64,000 nt of DNA from Thermomonas carbonis (GCF_014396975.1 NZ_CP060719.1:2018001-2082000), one strand, 5' to 3'. Shown: positions 1 to 10,354, counted from the first letter of the stretch. The notes: generated by a model from the sequence alone, not told the origin. Program-made: numbers and translations.

Positions 1-230
1 CCAAGATCCGCGACCTGTCCGAGCCGGACGTCGAGCGCCTGCGCGCCGAGGTAGGCAAGTTCGTGGTCGAGGGCGACCTGCGTCGCGAAATCGGCATGGC
101 GATCAAGCGCCTGATGGATCTGGCCTGCTATCGCGGCCTGCGCCATCGTCGCGGTCTGCCGCTGCGTGGTCAGCGCACCCGGACCAATGCACGCACCCGC
201 AAGGGTCCGCGCAAGGCCATCAGGAAGTAA
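1..230 (+). CDS. rpsM: 30S ribosomal protein S13, C-terminal part
   Basis: The reading frame is open from the window edge (first full codon at base 3) to TAA at 228-230 and encodes the last 75 residues of S13, a small-subunit head protein that contacts the 50S subunit and P-site tRNA. The basic tail with TRKGPRK is typical of S13. The start lies outside the window. It is followed after 10 bases by rpsK, the standard order at the end of the alpha ribosomal operon. Confidence 0.93.
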   Translation, partial: KIRDLSEPDVERLRAEVGKFVVEGDLRREIGMAIKRLMDLACYRGLRHRRGLPLRGQRTRTNARTRKGPRKAIRK

Positions 231-240
231 GGGATAAATC

Positions 241-633
241 ATGGCCAAGCCAGCTGCAGCTAAAACCAAGAAGAAGATCAAGCGCATCGTCACTGACGGC
301 ATCGCCCACGTGCACGCTTCCTTCAACAACACCATCATCACCATCACCGATCGCCAGGGCAATGCGCTGTCGTGGGCCACTTCGGGCGGCGCGGGTTTCC
401 GTGGTTCGCGCAAGTCGACCCCGTTCGCCGCGCAGGTTGCCGCCGAGAAAGCCGGCAAGGTTGCTCTCGATTACGGCGTGAAGTCGCTGGAAGTGCGCAT
501 CAAGGGCCCGGGCCCGGGACGCGAGTCTGCCGTTCGTTCGTTGAACAACGTCGGCTACAAGATCATCAACATCATCGACGTGACGCCAATCCCGCACAAC
601 GGGTGCCGTCCGCCGAAGAAGCGTCGCGTCTGA
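241..633 (+). CDS. rpsK: 30S ribosomal protein S11
   Basis: A 130-residue protein of normal S11 length. S11 sits on the 30S platform and helps form the mRNA exit path near the 3' end of 16S rRNA. The central [18 protein letters not shown] segment and the C-terminal [16 protein letters not shown] are diagnostic. It lies between rpsM and rpsD with short gaps, so it is almost certainly co-transcribed with them. Confidence 0.98.
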   Translation: MAKPAAAKTKKKIKRIVTDGIAHVHASFNNTIITITDRQGNALSWATSGGAGFRGSRKSTPFAAQVAAEKAGKVALDYGVKSLEVRIKGPGPGRESAVRSLNNVGYKIINIIDVTPIPHNGCRPPKKRRV

Positions 634-652
634 CGCCGGGGAGCATTAGAAA

Positions 653-1285
653 ATGGCTCGTTATATCGGTCCCACCTGTAAGCTCGCCCGTCGCGAAGGC
701 GCCGACCTCGGCCTGAAGTCGCCGGCCCGCGCGCTCGATTCCAAGTGCAAGCTGGAGCAAAAGCCCGGCCAGCATGGCGCCACCATGACCCGCAAGGGCA
801 AGCTGTCCGACTACGCCACCCAGCTGCGCGAGAAGCAGAAGGTCAAGCGCATCTACGGCCTGCTGGAGCGTCAGTTCCGCAACTACTACAAGAAAGCGGC
901 GACCAAGAAGGGCAACACCGGCGAGAACCTCCTGCAGTTGCTGGAGACCCGCCTGGACAATGTCGTCTATCGCATGGGCTTCGCGATCACCCGTCCGGCC
1001 GCACGCCAGTTGGTCTCGCACCGCGGCATCACCGTCAACGGCAAGCCGGTCAACCTTCCGTCGTTTGCGGTCAAGGCCGGAGATGCGATCGCCCTGTCCG
1101 AGAAGGCTGCCCGCCAACTCCGGGTCAAGGAATCGCTGACCGTGTCCCAGCAGATGGACCTCTCGCCGTCTTGGGTCGATGTGGACGCCACCAAGTTCGC
1201 CGGCGTGTTCAAGGCCGTGCCAGCGCGTGGCGACTTGCCCAGCGACATCAACGAAGCGCTGATCGTCGAGCTGTACTCGAAGTAA
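653..1285 (+). CDS. rpsD: 30S ribosomal protein S4
   Basis: A 210-residue primary 16S rRNA-binding protein; in other bacteria S4 also represses its own operon at the translational level. The N-terminus [19 protein letters not shown] and the central S4 RNA-binding domain ([10 protein letters not shown], then [16 protein letters not shown]) are clear. This is the zinc-independent form, lacking the four-cysteine N-terminal motif of some S4 proteins. The gene continues the rpsM-rpsK run and is followed by rpoA 52 bases later. Confidence 0.98.
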   Translation: MARYIGPTCKLARREGADLGLKSPARALDSKCKLEQKPGQHGATMTRKGKLSDYATQLREKQKVKRIYGLLERQFRNYYKKAATKKGNTGENLLQLLETRLDNVVYRMGFAITRPAARQLVSHRGITVNGKPVNLPSFAVKAGDAIALSEKAARQLRVKESLTVSQQMDLSPSWVDVDATKFAGVFKAVPARGDLPSDINEALIVELYSK

Positions 1286-1337
1286 GCCATTGCCACAGGC
1301 CTGCGCAACCTGCGCAGGCCAGCAGGAGACACCACGA

Positions 1338-2336
1338 ATGACGGTTACCGCCACCCAAGTGCTGCGTCCGCGCGGCCCGCAGATCGAGCGCATCACCGAC
1401 AACCGCGCCCGGGTCGTGATCGAACCGCTGGAACGCGGTTACGGCCACACCCTCGGCAACGCGCTGCGTCGTGTGCTGCTGTCCTCGATCCCCGGTTTCG
1501 CCATCACCGAAGTCGAGATCGACGGCGTTCTGCACGAATACACCACGGTCGAAGGTCTGCAGGAAGACGTGCTCGAAGTCCTGTTGAACCTGAAGGACGT
1601 CGCCATCCGCATGCACAGCGGCGACTCGGACACCCTGGAGCTGAAGAAGCAGGGCCCGGGCCTTGTCACCGCCGGCGACATCAAGACCAGCCACAACGTC
1701 GAGGTGTTGAACCCCGGCCACGTGATTGCCAACCTGACCAAGGACGTGGCGCTGAACATGCGCCTCACCATCAGTCGCGGTTTCGGCTACCAGCCGGCCG
1801 CCGCGCGTCGTCGTCCGGATGAAGAAACCCGGACGATCGGCAAGCTGATGCTGGACGCTTCGTTCTCGCCGGTCCGCCGCGTTGCGTACGCAGTGGAAGC
1901 CGCGCGCGTCGAGCAGCGTACCGACCTCGACAAGCTGGTGCTGGACATCGAGACCAACGGCACCATCGACGCCGAGGAAGCCGTGCGCACCGCCGCCGAC
2001 ATCCTCAGCGACCAGTTGTCGGTGTTCGGCGATTTCACCCACCGCGATCGCGGCGCGCCGAAGCAAGCCGCCAGTGGCGTGGATCCGGTGCTGTTGCGCC
2101 CGATCGACGACCTCGAGCTGACCGTGCGTTCGGCCAACTGCCTCAAGGCCGAGAGCATCTACTACATCGGCGATCTGATCCAGAAGACCGAAGTCGAGTT
2201 GCTGAAGACCCCGAACTTGGGCAAGAAGTCGCTCACCGAGATCAAGGAAGTGCTGGCCCAGCGTGGCCTGTCGCTTGGCATGAAGCTCGAGAACTGGCCG
2301 CCCGCCGGCGTCGCCTCGCACGGAATGATGGGGTAA
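1338..2336 (+). CDS. rpoA: DNA-directed RNA polymerase subunit alpha
   Basis: A 332-residue alpha subunit. The N-terminal domain (about 1-235) dimerises and nucleates core polymerase assembly, with [16 protein letters not shown] near residue 35. The C-terminal domain (about 250-320) binds UP elements and activators, with [16 protein letters not shown] and [13 protein letters not shown]. The frame is open 48 bases further upstream, but the ATG at 1338 follows AGGAGA and gives the usual [14 protein letters not shown] start, so I take it as the real one. Confidence 0.97.
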   Translation: MTVTATQVLRPRGPQIERITDNRARVVIEPLERGYGHTLGNALRRVLLSSIPGFAITEVEIDGVLHEYTTVEGLQEDVLEVLLNLKDVAIRMHSGDSDTLELKKQGPGLVTAGDIKTSHNVEVLNPGHVIANLTKDVALNMRLTISRGFGYQPAAARRRPDEETRTIGKLMLDASFSPVRRVAYAVEAARVEQRTDLDKLVLDIETNGTIDAEEAVRTAADILSDQLSVFGDFTHRDRGAPKQAASGVDPVLLRPIDDLELTVRSANCLKAESIYYIGDLIQKTEVELLKTPNLGKKSLTEIKEVLAQRGLSLGMKLENWPPAGVASHGMMG

Positions 2337-2440
2337 GCACGAGGCGCTTGCGCGGCACTGCCGCGCGCCTCGTGCGAACGCCCGGCGCGCTGCGCCGGGC
2401 CGGGGGTGCAAACGCGGCGTGAGCCGCGGCCCCCGCTCAA
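2337..2440 (+). repeat. three consecutive hairpins between rpoA and rplQ
   Basis: Directly after the rpoA stop are a perfect 11-bp stem (2337-2347 with 2365-2375) enclosing a second palindrome, then a perfect 9-bp stem with 3-base loop (2380-2400), then a nested GC stem (about 2400-2437). None has a U-tract, so they are not classical terminators. Possible roles are RNase or processivity control of the rpoA-rplQ message, or 3' end protection. The rpoA-rplQ gap of 291 bases seems long for this operon. Confidence 0.6.
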
Positions 2441-2627
2441 GACTTAGGCAACACAGCAGCACCGCAACACGCTCCACCCCGCCGACGAACGACACGTTCG
2501 CGGCATGACCGGCAAGGGACGCCGGCACGGACCAGCGCAGTCCACCCGCCCGGAACAACGGGCACACGCCAGGATGGCGACAGCGAACCCCAACGCCACA
2601 ACATTCTTTCGTCAAGGAATCCTTCCC

Positions 2628-3002
2628 ATGCGTCACCAGAAATCCGGCCGCAAGTTCAACCGTACCAGTGCCCACCGCGGCGCGATGTTCTCGAACATGG
2701 CGGCCTCGCTGTTCAAGAGCGAACTGATCCGCACCACCCTGCCGAAGGCCAAGGAACTGCGCCGCGTCGCCGAGCCGCTGATCACCTTGGCCAAGGTCGA
2801 TGGCGTCGCCAACCGCCGCCTGGCGTTTTCGCGCCTGCGCGACAAGGAAGCCGTGGGTACGCTGTTCACCGTGCTGGGCCCGCGCTACGCGCAGCGTCCG
2901 GGTGGTTACCTGCGCATCCTGAAATGCGGCTTCCGCGCCGGCGACAACGCGCCGATGGCGTACGTCGAGCTGGTGGATCGCCCGCAGGTCGCCGCCGAGT
3001 AA
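2628..3002 (+). CDS. rplQ: 50S ribosomal protein L17
   Basis: A 124-residue L17, a large-subunit protein near the peptide exit tunnel. [17 protein letters not shown] at the N-terminus and the [17 protein letters not shown] region are conserved family signatures. The frame opens further upstream, but those codons do not resemble L17 and the ATG at 2628 gives the expected N-terminus. It is the last gene of the ribosomal operon and is followed by a strong terminator. Confidence 0.97.
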   Translation: MRHQKSGRKFNRTSAHRGAMFSNMAASLFKSELIRTTLPKAKELRRVAEPLITLAKVDGVANRRLAFSRLRDKEAVGTLFTVLGPRYAQRPGGYLRILKCGFRAGDNAPMAYVELVDRPQVAAE

Positions 3003-3026
3003 TCGACGGCGCCAGCCGATGCATCG

Positions 3027-3060
3027 AAAGACCCCGGGACTTCCGGGGTTTTTTGTTTTC
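3027..3060 (+). terminator. rho-independent terminator of the ribosomal operon
   Basis: A GC-rich stem (CCCCGG with CCGGGG, 5-base loop) runs straight into a T-rich tract, TTTTTTGTTTT. It lies 24 bases after the rplQ stop and before dsbB, so it ends the rpsM-rplQ transcript. Confidence 0.9.
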
Positions 3061-3105
3061 GGGCGTCTGGACGATAATCGCGAGATCCCCACGCAAGGCA
3101 GGCGC

Positions 3106-3624
3106 ATGAATCCGTTCCGCTGGTCGTTCCGCAGTCAGTTCCTGCTCGGATTCTTCATCTGCGCCGCGCTACTCGGCTACGCGTTCTACGTCCAATTCCA
3201 GCTCGACATCCAGCCGTGCCCGTTCTGCATTTTCCAGCGCATCGCCTTTGCCGCGCTCGGCGTCGTGTTCCTGATCGGCGGCCTGCATGCACCGCGTGCG
3301 CCCGGTGGACGCAAGACGTGGTCGCTACTGGCATTAGCCGCCGCAGCCGTGGGTGCCGGATATGCAGGGCGGCATTCCTGGGTGCAGCTGAATCCACCGG
3401 CTTTTCCAAGCTGCGGCCCCGGCCTGAACTTCATCGTCGAACAGCACTCGTGGCTGGGCGCGGCGCGCAAGGTGCTGCTGGCCACCGGTGATTGCAGCGC
3501 CATCGATTGGCAGTTCCTCGGCTTGAGCATGCCGATGTGGTGCCTGGTGTTTTTCGTCGCGATGGGACTGGGCGCGCTGTATGCCGGTTTCAAACGTCGC
3601 CATCACCATCGGTTCCACCGGTAA
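3106..3624 (+). CDS. dsbB: disulfide bond formation protein B
   Basis: A 172-residue inner-membrane protein with four predicted membrane spans. It reoxidises periplasmic DsbA and passes electrons to quinone. The first redox pair is the CPFC motif (about residue 40). The second periplasmic loop holds the other pair, in PSCGPGLN and TGDCSAIDW. The ATG at 3106 gives the typical short basic N-terminus. The C-terminus ends in a His/Arg-rich tail. It stands alone between the ribosomal terminator and a DAHP synthase gene. Confidence 0.93.
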   Translation: MNPFRWSFRSQFLLGFFICAALLGYAFYVQFQLDIQPCPFCIFQRIAFAALGVVFLIGGLHAPRAPGGRKTWSLLALAAAAVGAGYAGRHSWVQLNPPAFPSCGPGLNFIVEQHSWLGAARKVLLATGDCSAIDWQFLGLSMPMWCLVFFVAMGLGALYAGFKRRHHHRFHR

Positions 3625-3683
3625 CGGTTGCGGCCACGCGGGTCGGGCAGGATGATGCACTGCCGCATCCCGTGATCATCGCC

Positions 3684-5072
3684 ATGTCGTCCGTCACCGC
3701 GCTCCCCGTCATGCCCGCCTCCCACGCCACGCCATGGGCGCCGGACAGCTGGCGTGCGAAGCCGGCCCTGCAGTTACCGCAATACCCGGATGCTTCCGCC
3801 CTCGCATCGGCGCAGAACGAATTGCGCGGGTTGCCGCCGCTGGTGACGTCGTGGGAAATCCTCACGCTCAAGCAGCAACTGGCCGAAGCGCAGGAAGGCA
3901 AGCGCTTCCTGCTGCAGGGCGGCGATTGCGCCGAGACCTTCGCCGAGTGCAATTCCGAGATCATCTCCAACCGCCTGAAGGTGCTGTTGCAGATGAGCCT
4001 GGTGCTGGTGCACGGGCTGAAGTTGCCGGTCGTGCGCGTGGGCCGCTTCGCCGGCCAGTACGCCAAGCCGCGTTCGGCCGATCTGGAAACCAAGGGCGAC
4101 GTGACCCTGCCGAGCTACCGCGGCGACATGGTCAACGGCCCGGAGTTCACCAGCGAAGCGCGGATCCCCGATCCGAGGCGGATGATCAAGGCGCATGCGC
4201 GCTCGGCGATGACGATGAACTTCGTGCGTTCGCTGATCGATGGCGGTTTCGCCGACCTGCACCATCCCGAATACTGGGGGCTGGGCTGGGTCAGCCAGTC
4301 GCCTCATGCAGTCGAGTACCAGAAGATGGTCGCCAGCATCGGCGATGCGGTGCGCTTCATGGAGACCTTGGCCGGCGGGCAGATGCACAACCTCAACCGC
4401 GTCGATTTCTACACGTCGCACGAGGCGCTGTTGCTGCCATATGAGGAAGCACAGACGCGCCAGGTACCGCGCCAGCCGGGCTGGTTCAACCTGAGCACGC
4501 ACTTCCCGTGGATCGGCATGCGCACCGCTGCACTGGATGGCGCGCACACCGAATACTTCCGCGGGATTCGCAACCCGATCGCGGTCAAGGTCGGGCCGTC
4601 GGTGACGCCGGACCAGTTGCTGCGCCTGATCGACGTGTTGGATCCCGACAACGAGCCGGGCCGCCTCGGCCTGATCCACCGTATGGGTGCGGAGCACATC
4701 GCGGCCAAGCTGCCAGCCCTGCTCGATGCGGTGAAGCGCGAAGGCCGCCGCGTGCTGTGGATCTGCGATGCGATGCACGGCAACACCGAATCCACCAGCA
4801 ACGGCTACAAGACCCGTCGCTTCGCCAACATCCGCAGCGAAATCGAACAGGCGTTCGACCTGCATGCCGCGGCCGGTACCAAGCTGGGTGGCGTGCACCT
4901 GGAGCTGACCGGCGAGAACGTGACCGAATGCCTGGGCGGTGCGCGCGACCTCACCGAGATCGACCTGCAGCGCGCCTATCGCACCACTGTCGATCCTCGC
5001 CTCAACTACGAGCAGGCGCTGGAGATCGCGATGCTGATCGTGCGCAAGCGCGGGCCGATCGCCAACAGCTGA
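3684..5072 (+). CDS. class II 3-deoxy-7-phosphoheptulonate (DAHP) synthase
   Basis: A protein of about 462 residues that condenses phosphoenolpyruvate and erythrose 4-phosphate in the first step of the shikimate pathway. It belongs to the class II (plant-like) family, with LLQGGDCAETFAE near the N-terminus, RVGRFAGQYAKPRS, then KVGPSVTP and WICDAMHGNT in the C-terminal half. The start is uncertain: 3684 and 3711 are in-frame ATGs and neither has a strong ribosome-binding site. The gene converges on the amidase with only 9 bases between stops. Confidence 0.93.
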   Translation: MSSVTALPVMPASHATPWAPDSWRAKPALQLPQYPDASALASAQNELRGLPPLVTSWEILTLKQQLAEAQEGKRFLLQGGDCAETFAECNSEIISNRLKVLLQMSLVLVHGLKLPVVRVGRFAGQYAKPRSADLETKGDVTLPSYRGDMVNGPEFTSEARIPDPRRMIKAHARSAMTMNFVRSLIDGGFADLHHPEYWGLGWVSQSPHAVEYQKMVASIGDAVRFMETLAGGQMHNLNRVDFYTSHEALLLPYEEAQTRQVPRQPGWFNLSTHFPWIGMRTAALDGAHTEYFRGIRNPIAVKVGPSVTPDQLLRLIDVLDPDNEPGRLGLIHRMGAEHIAAKLPALLDAVKREGRRVLWICDAMHGNTESTSNGYKTRRFANIRSEIEQAFDLHAAAGTKLGGVHLELTGENVTECLGGARDLTEIDLQRAYRTTVDPRLNYEQALEIAMLIVRKRGPIANS

Positions 5073-5081
5073 TCGTGCGGG

Positions 5082-6697
5082 TCACTCCTCCGCGCCGATC
5101 GTGATGCTGGCCGGGAAGCGCGGCGGCTTGCGCGCCTTGCTGGCCTGTTCGTAGGCATAGGCCAGCTCGATCAGCCGTCCCTCGCTCCATGCCGGCCCCA
5201 TGAAGGCGATGCCGACCGGAAGGCCGTGCACGTCGCCCATCGGCACGGTGATGCTGGGATAGCGTGCGACCGCGGCGGCACCGTAGCCCGCGCCGGTGAA
5301 ATGGTCGGCGTTGACCGGATCGGTGGGCCAGGCCGGCGACATCGCGGGCGCGACCAGCACATCGAGTTGCTGCGCCTTCAACGCGGCATCGATGCCTTCC
5401 GGGCCGGCCAATCTGCGCGCCTTGTCGCGTGCAGCGATGTAGGCCGCGTCGGTCAGCGGACCTTTCGCGTTCGCCTGCTCGAAGATCTCCTGCGCGAAGA
5501 ACGGCATCTCCTTGGCGCTGTTCGCCGTGTTGAAGGCGATCAACGCATCCAGCGACGCATGCGGTGCGCCACTGCTCGCCAGGTAGCGATTGAGCCCGTC
5601 CTTGAACTCGTACAACAGCACTTCGTACTCGTCCTTGCCCATTGCCCCAGGGTGGGAATTTCCGCATCGACCACCGTCGCGCCGGCGGCCTTCATCGCCG
5701 CGATGGCTCGCTCGAAGGCGGCATCGGTATCCGGCTGGTAGCCCATCAACTTGCGGATCACGCCGATCCGCGCGCCTTTCAGTGCATCGGCCTTGAGGTG
5801 CGTCGTGTAGTCGATCGCCGCACGCGCCGTGTATTCCCTGGTCGCGGCATCGCTATCGTCGGCCGCGGCGATCGCTGTCAGCAGCGCGGCGGCATCGGCC
5901 ACGCTGCGGGTCATCGGGCCGGCGGTGTCCTGAGAGGCCGAGATCGGGATGATGCCGCTGCGGCTGACCAAGCCGACGGTCGGCTTGAGACCGACCAGAC
6001 CCGCAACAGCAGACGGGCACAGGATGCTGCCATCGGTCTCGGTGCCGATCCCGACCGCGGCCAGGTTCGCGGCGATCGCACTGCCGGTGCCCGCGCTGGA
6101 GCCGCAGGGATTGCGGTTGAGCGCGTAGGGATTGTGGGTCTGCCCGCCGCGCCCGCTCCAGCCCGAGGTGGAGCGGGTGGAACGGAAGTTGGCCCACTCG
6201 CTGAGGTTGGTCTTGCCCAGGATCACCGCGCCGGCCTCGCGCAGTCTGGCGACCAGGAAGGCATCGGCCTTCGGCTTGTGCGATGCCAGCGCCAGCGAGC
6301 CCGCCGAGTTCACCATCGGCAGCGCGTCGATGTTGTCCTTCAGCAGCACGGGGATGCCGTGCAGCGGCCCGCGCAGCTTGCCGGACTTGCGTTCGGCGTC
6401 GAGTGCGTCGGCGTCCTTCAGCGCGTCTGGATTGGTTTCGATGACGGCGTTGAGTGTCGGGCCGGCGTCGTCGATGGCGGCGATGCGATCGAGGTAGGCC
6501 TGCGTCAATGCGCGGCTGCTGAGCGAGCCATCGGCCATCTGCTTCTGCAGCGAGCCGATGTCGGCTTCCTCGAACGCGAACGCTGCGGGTGCTTGCGCAA
6601 CGACAGGCGTTTTCGCATCGCCTGCTGCAGGAGATTGTGATCCGGGCTGGCAGGCAACGAGCAACGAAAACGAGGTCGCAAGGGCAAGGCGGCGCAT
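5082..6697 (-). pseudogene. lipoprotein amidase (amidase signature family), frameshifted
   Basis: Reads as an exported amidase of about 538 residues if one base is restored. The N-terminus is a lipoprotein signal with LLVAC lipobox. The catalytic Lys lies in PVLLKDNID and the signature is GSSAGTGSA followed by GTETDGSI. The frame breaks at the G run on the coding strand (window 5645-5648): upstream it reads AEIPTLGQW then nonsense, while the next frame resumes with MGKDEYEVLLYEFKDGLN, a conserved amidase stretch. One more G gives PTLGAMGKDEY. Substrate unknown; an assembly error is more likely than a real pseudogene. Confidence 0.85.
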
Positions 6698-6754
6698 CGG
6701 CGTGATTCCGGCAGGGAATGCGCAAGCATCACCGTTGCCGCGCCCGGGTTCAAC

Positions 6755-7222
6755 TCACTCGCGGCGCTTGCGCAGGTCGCGCGCGAGCACCCAGACCACC
6801 AGCAGGTTGATCGCGACCACTGCCGCTTCCAGCCAATGGCGGTGCAGAGCGAAGGCATAGATGTCGAAGGGCAGATACGCGGCGGCGGCGATGCAGCCCA
6901 GCCATGAAGCCCAGGCCTTCGCGCGCCACAGGCCCCAGCCTTCGATCAGGTGGACGATGCCGTACAGCAGTGCCACGCCAGCGGCGAGGTGCACCGAACC
7001 GGGATTGATCGCATGTGCCAGCCACGCCATCGCGCCGGTGTCCGGATCCAGCTGGAAATGGGCGATGAGTTCGGCGAGCCATCGCTGCAATGGCGCGGGG
7101 CCAAGCAGTTCCAGGCCACTGGCGGCGACCAATGCCAGCGCGCCCTTGACCGCCTCGACCACGGCGATGAAATGCAGGCCGGGATGCGCGTGCGGATCGG
7201 GGTTGTAGTCCTGCTGGATCAT
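6755..7222 (-). CDS. DUF2127 family membrane protein
   Basis: A 155-residue protein resembling the DUF2127 family of predicted inner-membrane proteins. It has about four hydrophobic segments (near residues 18-38, 63-88, 100-118 and 125-145) and ends in basic residues, KRRE. The ATG at 7222 overlaps the last 4 bases of thpR (ATGA), which decides the start and implies translational coupling. No catalytic motif is visible and the function is unknown. Confidence 0.8.
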   Translation of the reverse strand: MIQQDYNPDPHAHPGLHFIAVVEAVKGALALVAASGLELLGPAPLQRWLAELIAHFQLDPDTGAMAWLAHAINPGSVHLAAGVALLYGIVHLIEGWGLWRAKAWASWLGCIAAAAYLPFDIYAFALHRHWLEAAVVAINLLVVWVLARDLRKRRE

Positions 7223-7767
7223 GCGTCGGTCGATGCGCCAGCCAGCGGCCACGATGCATGCGACATGTAGGCACCTGGCATGGTGCGCAAGAGGTGGATG
7301 CGATCGATGTGGAGCAACGTCGCGGGGAACGCGACCTCGGGCAATGCCGGTGGTCGTGCGTCGCGCGGCAGGTAGGCGAGGGTGACGTGCGCGGTCTGCG
7401 TGCGCTCCTTCGCGAAGCCGCAGCCCTGCATGCTCGTTTCGAGTTGCTTGAGCAGCGCCTTGAGCGCGTCCGATGCATCGATCTTGGCGACCAGCACGCG
7501 TGCATGCGGCCAGTACTGCACACCGACCAGTGATGCCTCGACGGCGGGTGCCTGCGATGCGAATGCCTGCATGGCGGCGTCGATGCGTTTGTGCTGCGAG
7601 TCGTGGATGGATTCGCCGAGATAGCGCAGCGTCATGTGCCACTGCGCCGGCGTGCGCCAGTCGTGGCGCGGCGCATCCGCGGGCACGGCCGCGCGGATGC
7701 CGTGTTGCAGGTCGGCCAGCGCGGCCTGAGTGGCCGCGTCCGGCATCCAGTCGAGGAACGTGCTCAT
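7219..7767 (-). CDS. thpR: RNA 2',3'-cyclic phosphodiesterase (2H family, 2'-5' RNA ligase-like)
   Basis: A 182-residue 2H phosphoesterase. Enzymes of this family hydrolyse 2',3'-cyclic phosphates at RNA ends to 2'-phosphates and can join 2'-5' ends in vitro. The two catalytic motifs are visible as HMTLRYLG (about residue 43) and HVTLAYLP (about residue 129). I chose the ATG at 7767 (MSTFLDWMPDAATQ) because the 24 bases of open frame before it do not look like family sequence. It overlaps the downstream membrane protein gene by 4 bases. Confidence 0.88.
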   Translation of the reverse strand: MSTFLDWMPDAATQAALADLQHGIRAAVPADAPRHDWRTPAQWHMTLRYLGESIHDSQHKRIDAAMQAFASQAPAVEASLVGVQYWPHARVLVAKIDASDALKALLKQLETSMQGCGFAKERTQTAHVTLAYLPRDARPPALPEVAFPATLLHIDRIHLLRTMPGAYMSHASWPLAGASTDA

Positions 7768-7817
7768 GCGAGCAGGCTTACGAGAGCGCACTCATCGAGC
7801 GCGTCCTCGCAGAAGCA

Positions 7818-9662
7818 TCACGCAGAGCGCGAGGCGCGCTTGCGGTCGCTTTCGGTCAGGAACTTCTTGCGCAGGCGGATTTCCTTCGGGGTGACTTCGA
7901 CCAGCTCGTCGTCCTCGATGAAATCCAGTGCCTGCTCCAGCGTGTACTTGATCGCCGGGCTCAGCTGGATGGCGTCGTCCTTGCCGGAGGCGCGCATGTT
8001 GGTCAGCGGCTTCGGCTTGATCGCGTTGACGGTCAGGTCGTTGTCCTTCGAGTGGATGCCGACCAGCTGGCCTTCGTACACGTTGTCGCCTTCGGCGGCG
8101 AACAGCTTGCCGCGCTCCTGCAACGGCCCGAGCGAATACGCCGGGGTGGTGCCGGGCGCGTTCGCGATCATCACGCCGTTCTGGCGCTTGGCGATCGCGC
8201 CGGTTTCCTTCGGGCCGTAATGGTCGAACACGTGGAAAAGCAGGCCCGAGCCCTGGGTCAGGGTGCGGAACTCGTTCTGGAAGCCGATCAGGCCCCGCGC
8301 CGGGATCATGTAGTCCAGGCGCACGCGGCCCTTGCCGTCGGATTCCATGTTCTTCAGCGCCGCCTTGCGGGTGCCGAGCTTCTCCATCACGCCGCCCTGG
8401 TGCACTTCCTCGATGTCGACCACCAGCTGCTCGACCGGCTCCATCTGCTGGCCGTCGATGTTCTTGATGATGACTTCCGGGCGCGACACCGCCAGCTCGA
8501 AGCCTTCGCGGCGCATGTTCTCGATCAGCACCGACAGGTGCAGCTCGCCGCGGCCGGAGACCAGGAACTTGTCCGGGTCCGAGCCTTCCTCGACCTTCAG
8601 CGCGACGTTGTGCAACACCTCGCGTTCCAGCCGCTCGCGCAGCTGGCGGCTGGTCAGGAACTTGCCGCCGCTCATGTCCTTGTTGCCGGCGAACGGCGAG
8701 TTGTTCACCTGGAATGTCATGCTGATGGTCGGCTCGTCCACGGTCAGCGCGGGCAGCGCTTCCGGCGTGTCGAGCGCGCACACGGTGTCGGAGATCGAAA
8801 GATCCGCGACGCCGGAGATGGCGACGATGTCGCCGGCATCGGCTTCCTCGGCCTCGATGCGCTCCAGGCCCATGAAACCGAGCACCTGCAGCACCTTGCC
8901 CTGGCGCTTCTTGCCTTCGCGGTCAACCACGCTGACCGGCATGTTGCGGCGGACCTTGCCGCGCTGGATGCGGCCGATGCCGATCAGGCCGACGAAGTTG
9001 CTGTAGTCGAGCTGGCTGATGCGCATCTGGAAGGGGCCGTCACGGTCGACCTGCGGCGGCGCGACGTGCTGCATGATCGCTTCGTACAGCGGGGTCATGT
9101 CGCCTTCGCGGGCGCTGTCGTCCAGGCTCGCGTAGCCGTGCAGGGCAGAGGCGTAGACGATCGGGAAGTCGAGTTGCTCGTTGGTCGCGCCGAGCTTGTC
9201 GAACAGGTCGAACACCTGGTCGATCACCCAGTCCGGGCGGGCACCCGGACGATCGATCTTGTTGACCACCACGATCGGCTTGAAGCCCATCGCGAAGGCC
9301 TTCTGGGTGACGAAGCGCGTCTGCGGCATCGGGCCGTCCATCGCGTCGACCAGGATCAGCACCGAATCGACCATCGACAACACGCGCTCGACCTCGCCAC
9401 CGAAGTCGGCGTGGCCCGGGGTGTCGACGATGTTGATGCGGTTGCCCTGCCAGGTGATGGCAGTGTTCTTGGCCAGGATCGTGATGCCACGTTCCTTTTC
9501 CTGGTCGTTGCTGTCCATCGCGCGCTCGGCCAGCACCGTGCGTTCGTTGAGCGTGCCGGACTGCTTGAGCAGGCAGTCGACCAGGGTGGTCTTGCCATGG
9601 TCGACGTGGGCGACGATGGCGATGTTGCGGAGGCGTTCGACGGGAGAATTGGATTCGGACAT
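7818..9662 (-). CDS. typA: translational GTPase TypA/BipA
   Basis: A 614-residue ribosome-binding GTPase linked in other bacteria to ribosome assembly at low temperature and to stress responses. The GTPase motifs are intact: AHVDHGKTT, the switch region [14 protein letters not shown] and NKID. Domain II, the EF-G-like domains and the BipA-specific C-terminal domain follow, with the usual end [17 protein letters not shown]. The start at 9662 ([20 protein letters not shown]) is the conserved one; the open frame further upstream overlaps the promoter. Confidence 0.96.
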   Translation of the reverse strand: MSESNSPVERLRNIAIVAHVDHGKTTLVDCLLKQSGTLNERTVLAERAMDSNDQEKERGITILAKNTAITWQGNRINIVDTPGHADFGGEVERVLSMVDSVLILVDAMDGPMPQTRFVTQKAFAMGFKPIVVVNKIDRPGARPDWVIDQVFDLFDKLGATNEQLDFPIVYASALHGYASLDDSAREGDMTPLYEAIMQHVAPPQVDRDGPFQMRISQLDYSNFVGLIGIGRIQRGKVRRNMPVSVVDREGKKRQGKVLQVLGFMGLERIEAEEADAGDIVAISGVADLSISDTVCALDTPEALPALTVDEPTISMTFQVNNSPFAGNKDMSGGKFLTSRQLRERLEREVLHNVALKVEEGSDPDKFLVSGRGELHLSVLIENMRREGFELAVSRPEVIIKNIDGQQMEPVEQLVVDIEEVHQGGVMEKLGTRKAALKNMESDGKGRVRLDYMIPARGLIGFQNEFRTLTQGSGLLFHVFDHYGPKETGAIAKRQNGVMIANAPGTTPAYSLGPLQERGKLFAAEGDNVYEGQLVGIHSKDNDLTVNAIKPKPLTNMRASGKDDAIQLSPAIKYTLEQALDFIEDDELVEVTPKEIRLRKKFLTESDRKRASRSA

Positions 9663-9722
9663 GGGGAATGCGCGCCGCTTGCGGTTCAGGCCGGGCACGA
9701 AGGTCAGGAAGGGAAGCCGAGT

Positions 9723-9728
9723 ATTATA
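9723..9728 (-). promoter_or_regulatory. putative -10 box of typA
   Basis: On the minus strand a perfect TATAAT lies 60 bases upstream of the typA ATG, in the divergent gap between typA and ppiB. I see no good -35 hexamer at 16-18 bases, so this rests on the -10 alone. Confidence 0.45.
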
Positions 9729-9774
9729 GCCGGCCCAAGCGCCCAGCGCCGAACCCCGACCAAAAGGATCCCCA

Positions 9775-10269
9775 ATGTCCCTGATCGCCACCTTCGACAC
9801 CGCCCGCGGCCCGATCCAGGTCGAGCTTTACCCCGACAAGGCCCCGCTCACCGTTGCCAATTTCGTCAACCTGGCCAAGCGTGGCTTCTACGACGGCCTG
9901 AATTTCCACCGGGTCATCCCGGATTTCATGATCCAGGGCGGCTGCCCGCAGGGTCGTGGCACTGGTGGCCCCGGCTACAAGTTCGAAGATGAAACCAACA
10001 ACGGCGTAAAGCACGAGCGCGGCGTCCTGTCGATGGCCAATGCCGGTCCGAATACCAACGGCAGCCAGTTCTTCATCACCCACATCAAGACCGACTGGCT
10101 GGACGGCAAGCACACCGTGTTCGGCAAGGTGATCCAGGGCCTGGACGTGGTCGATGCGGTGAAGCAGGGCGACCTGATCGCCTCGGTGAAGATCGAAGGC
10201 GACGCCGATGCCGTGCTGGCCGCGAAGGCCGACAAGGTCGCCGAGTGGAACAAGATCCTCGCCGCCTGA
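9775..10269 (+). CDS. ppiB: peptidylprolyl isomerase, cyclophilin type
   Basis: A 164-residue cyclophilin without a signal peptide, so cytoplasmic; it speeds cis-trans isomerisation of proline peptide bonds. Active-site segments are visible: [14 protein letters not shown] (catalytic Arg), [15 protein letters not shown] and [12 protein letters not shown]. It is divergent from typA, has its own terminator and appears monocistronic. Confidence 0.95.
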   Translation: MSLIATFDTARGPIQVELYPDKAPLTVANFVNLAKRGFYDGLNFHRVIPDFMIQGGCPQGRGTGGPGYKFEDETNNGVKHERGVLSMANAGPNTNGSQFFITHIKTDWLDGKHTVFGKVIQGLDVVDAVKQGDLIASVKIEGDADAVLAAKADKVAEWNKILAA

Positions 10270-10291
10270 CCCGTTGCCGACAGGGCGAGCG

Positions 10292-10320
10292 AAAAGGCGG
10301 CTTCGGTCGCCTTTTTTGTT
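10292..10320 (+). terminator. rho-independent terminator of ppiB
   Basis: AAAAGGCG and CGCCTTTT form the stem around a short CTTCGG-containing loop and run into TTTTTTGTT. It lies 22 bases after the ppiB stop. Confidence 0.9.
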
Positions 10321-10354
10321 GCCGCTAAGGTCGGGTCGGGATCGACCCCTGTGT

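Noticed and set aside
7473..9992. Plus-strand open frame of 839 codons
   Set aside because: Antisense to thpR and typA and running into ppiB; composition is typical of a shadow frame.
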